Both the position numbers and the translations under genes were made by a program. Shown here in pieces: positions 42,430-42,485 of a DNA stretch of 42,485 bases. The DNA lies in the NCBI GenBank assembly GCA_039029315.1, contig JBCCGK010000104.1, forward strand, positions 1-42,485, in the 5' to 3' direction. The notes under the pieces are model-generated. The model was not told the DNA's origin. It saw only the letters and a program-made list of their open reading frames with translations, and made no database searches. This DNA is from JBCCCJ01 sp039029315 (GTDB lineage Bacteria; Bacteroidota; Bacteroidia; J057). The stretch's first letter is position 1. Every line of letters starts with the position of its first letter.

Positions 42430-42485
42430 ATGATAGAAATATTCTCTAAAGATATGATTCAAAGGCATATTGTCCAATATCTAAG
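42430..42485 (+). CDS. Possible transposase start, cut by the right edge
   Basis: The frame starts MIEIFSKDMIQRHIVQYLS and remains open to the window edge (18 complete codons). The opening resembles the N-terminus of IS5/IS4-like transposases of Bacteroidota. With so few residues the assignment is weak. The hairpin immediately upstream fits an IS transposase leader. The 42162-42378 stretch shows no gene. Confidence 0.35.
   Translation, partial: MIEIFSKDMIQRHIVQYL

Noticed and set aside
1..42485. CRISPR arrays, rRNA genes and intact tRNA genes
   Set aside because: No regularly spaced repeats or complete structural RNA sequences were seen by eye; only a tRNA-3'-like fragment at 24785-24810.

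Overview
The window comes from a member of the Bacteroidota. The evidence is a SusC/SusD pair with its own ECF sigma factor and FecR anti-sigma factor, a DUF481-like outer-membrane barrel, a Bacteroidota-style tyrosine integrase with an N-terminal arm domain, and the lack of obvious Shine-Dalgarno sequences at most starts. The genus cannot be told from the sequence. No rRNA, intact tRNA or CRISPR array was seen.

Positions 1 to about 24.8 kb look like most of an integrative element loaded with defence genes. It begins with the tail of an IS1595-type transposase at the window edge, an excisionase-like HTH protein and a TOPRIM primase/SF3-like helicase. A one-directional block follows at 3147-20490: HsdM, a small PD-(D/E)XK protein, a second HsdM, HsdS, a TIR-like STAND ATPase split from its helical C-terminal part, DarT, DarG, HsdR, and a 1349-residue HNH-STAND protein. 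Many junctions overlap or touch (TAATG, ATGA, TGA-ATG), so the block reads as one composite system: a type I restriction-modification system with two different methylase subunits, interleaved with at least three likely abortive-infection modules. Next, on the minus strand, are a restriction-fold toxin-like gene broken by one in-frame TAG, a possible immunity partner, a second HTH protein, another PD-(D/E)XK protein and the tyrosine integrase. A tRNA-3'-end-like sequence and a perfect 15-bp terminator upstream of the integrase (24785-24851) are a plausible attachment site.

Positions 24.9-31.7 kb carry traces of older integrations: an N-terminal integrase remnant (24923-25304), a C-terminal integrase remnant (31623-31667), two palindromic MITE-like elements, and GTTAC/GTAAC-rich repeats. 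Between them sit envelope genes: a DUF481-like barrel, a small four-helix membrane protein, a tandem pair of secreted propeller-like paralogues and a secreted Ig-like protein.

Positions 32.0-42.5 kb look like ordinary chromosome: ECF sigma, FecR, SusC with an STN domain, SusD, a convergent PLP-dependent group II decarboxylase, a LysR regulator, and at the right edge possibly the start of another transposase. The sigma/FecR/SusC/SusD genes form a transenvelope signalling and uptake unit, but no carbohydrate-active enzyme lies beside it to name the substrate.
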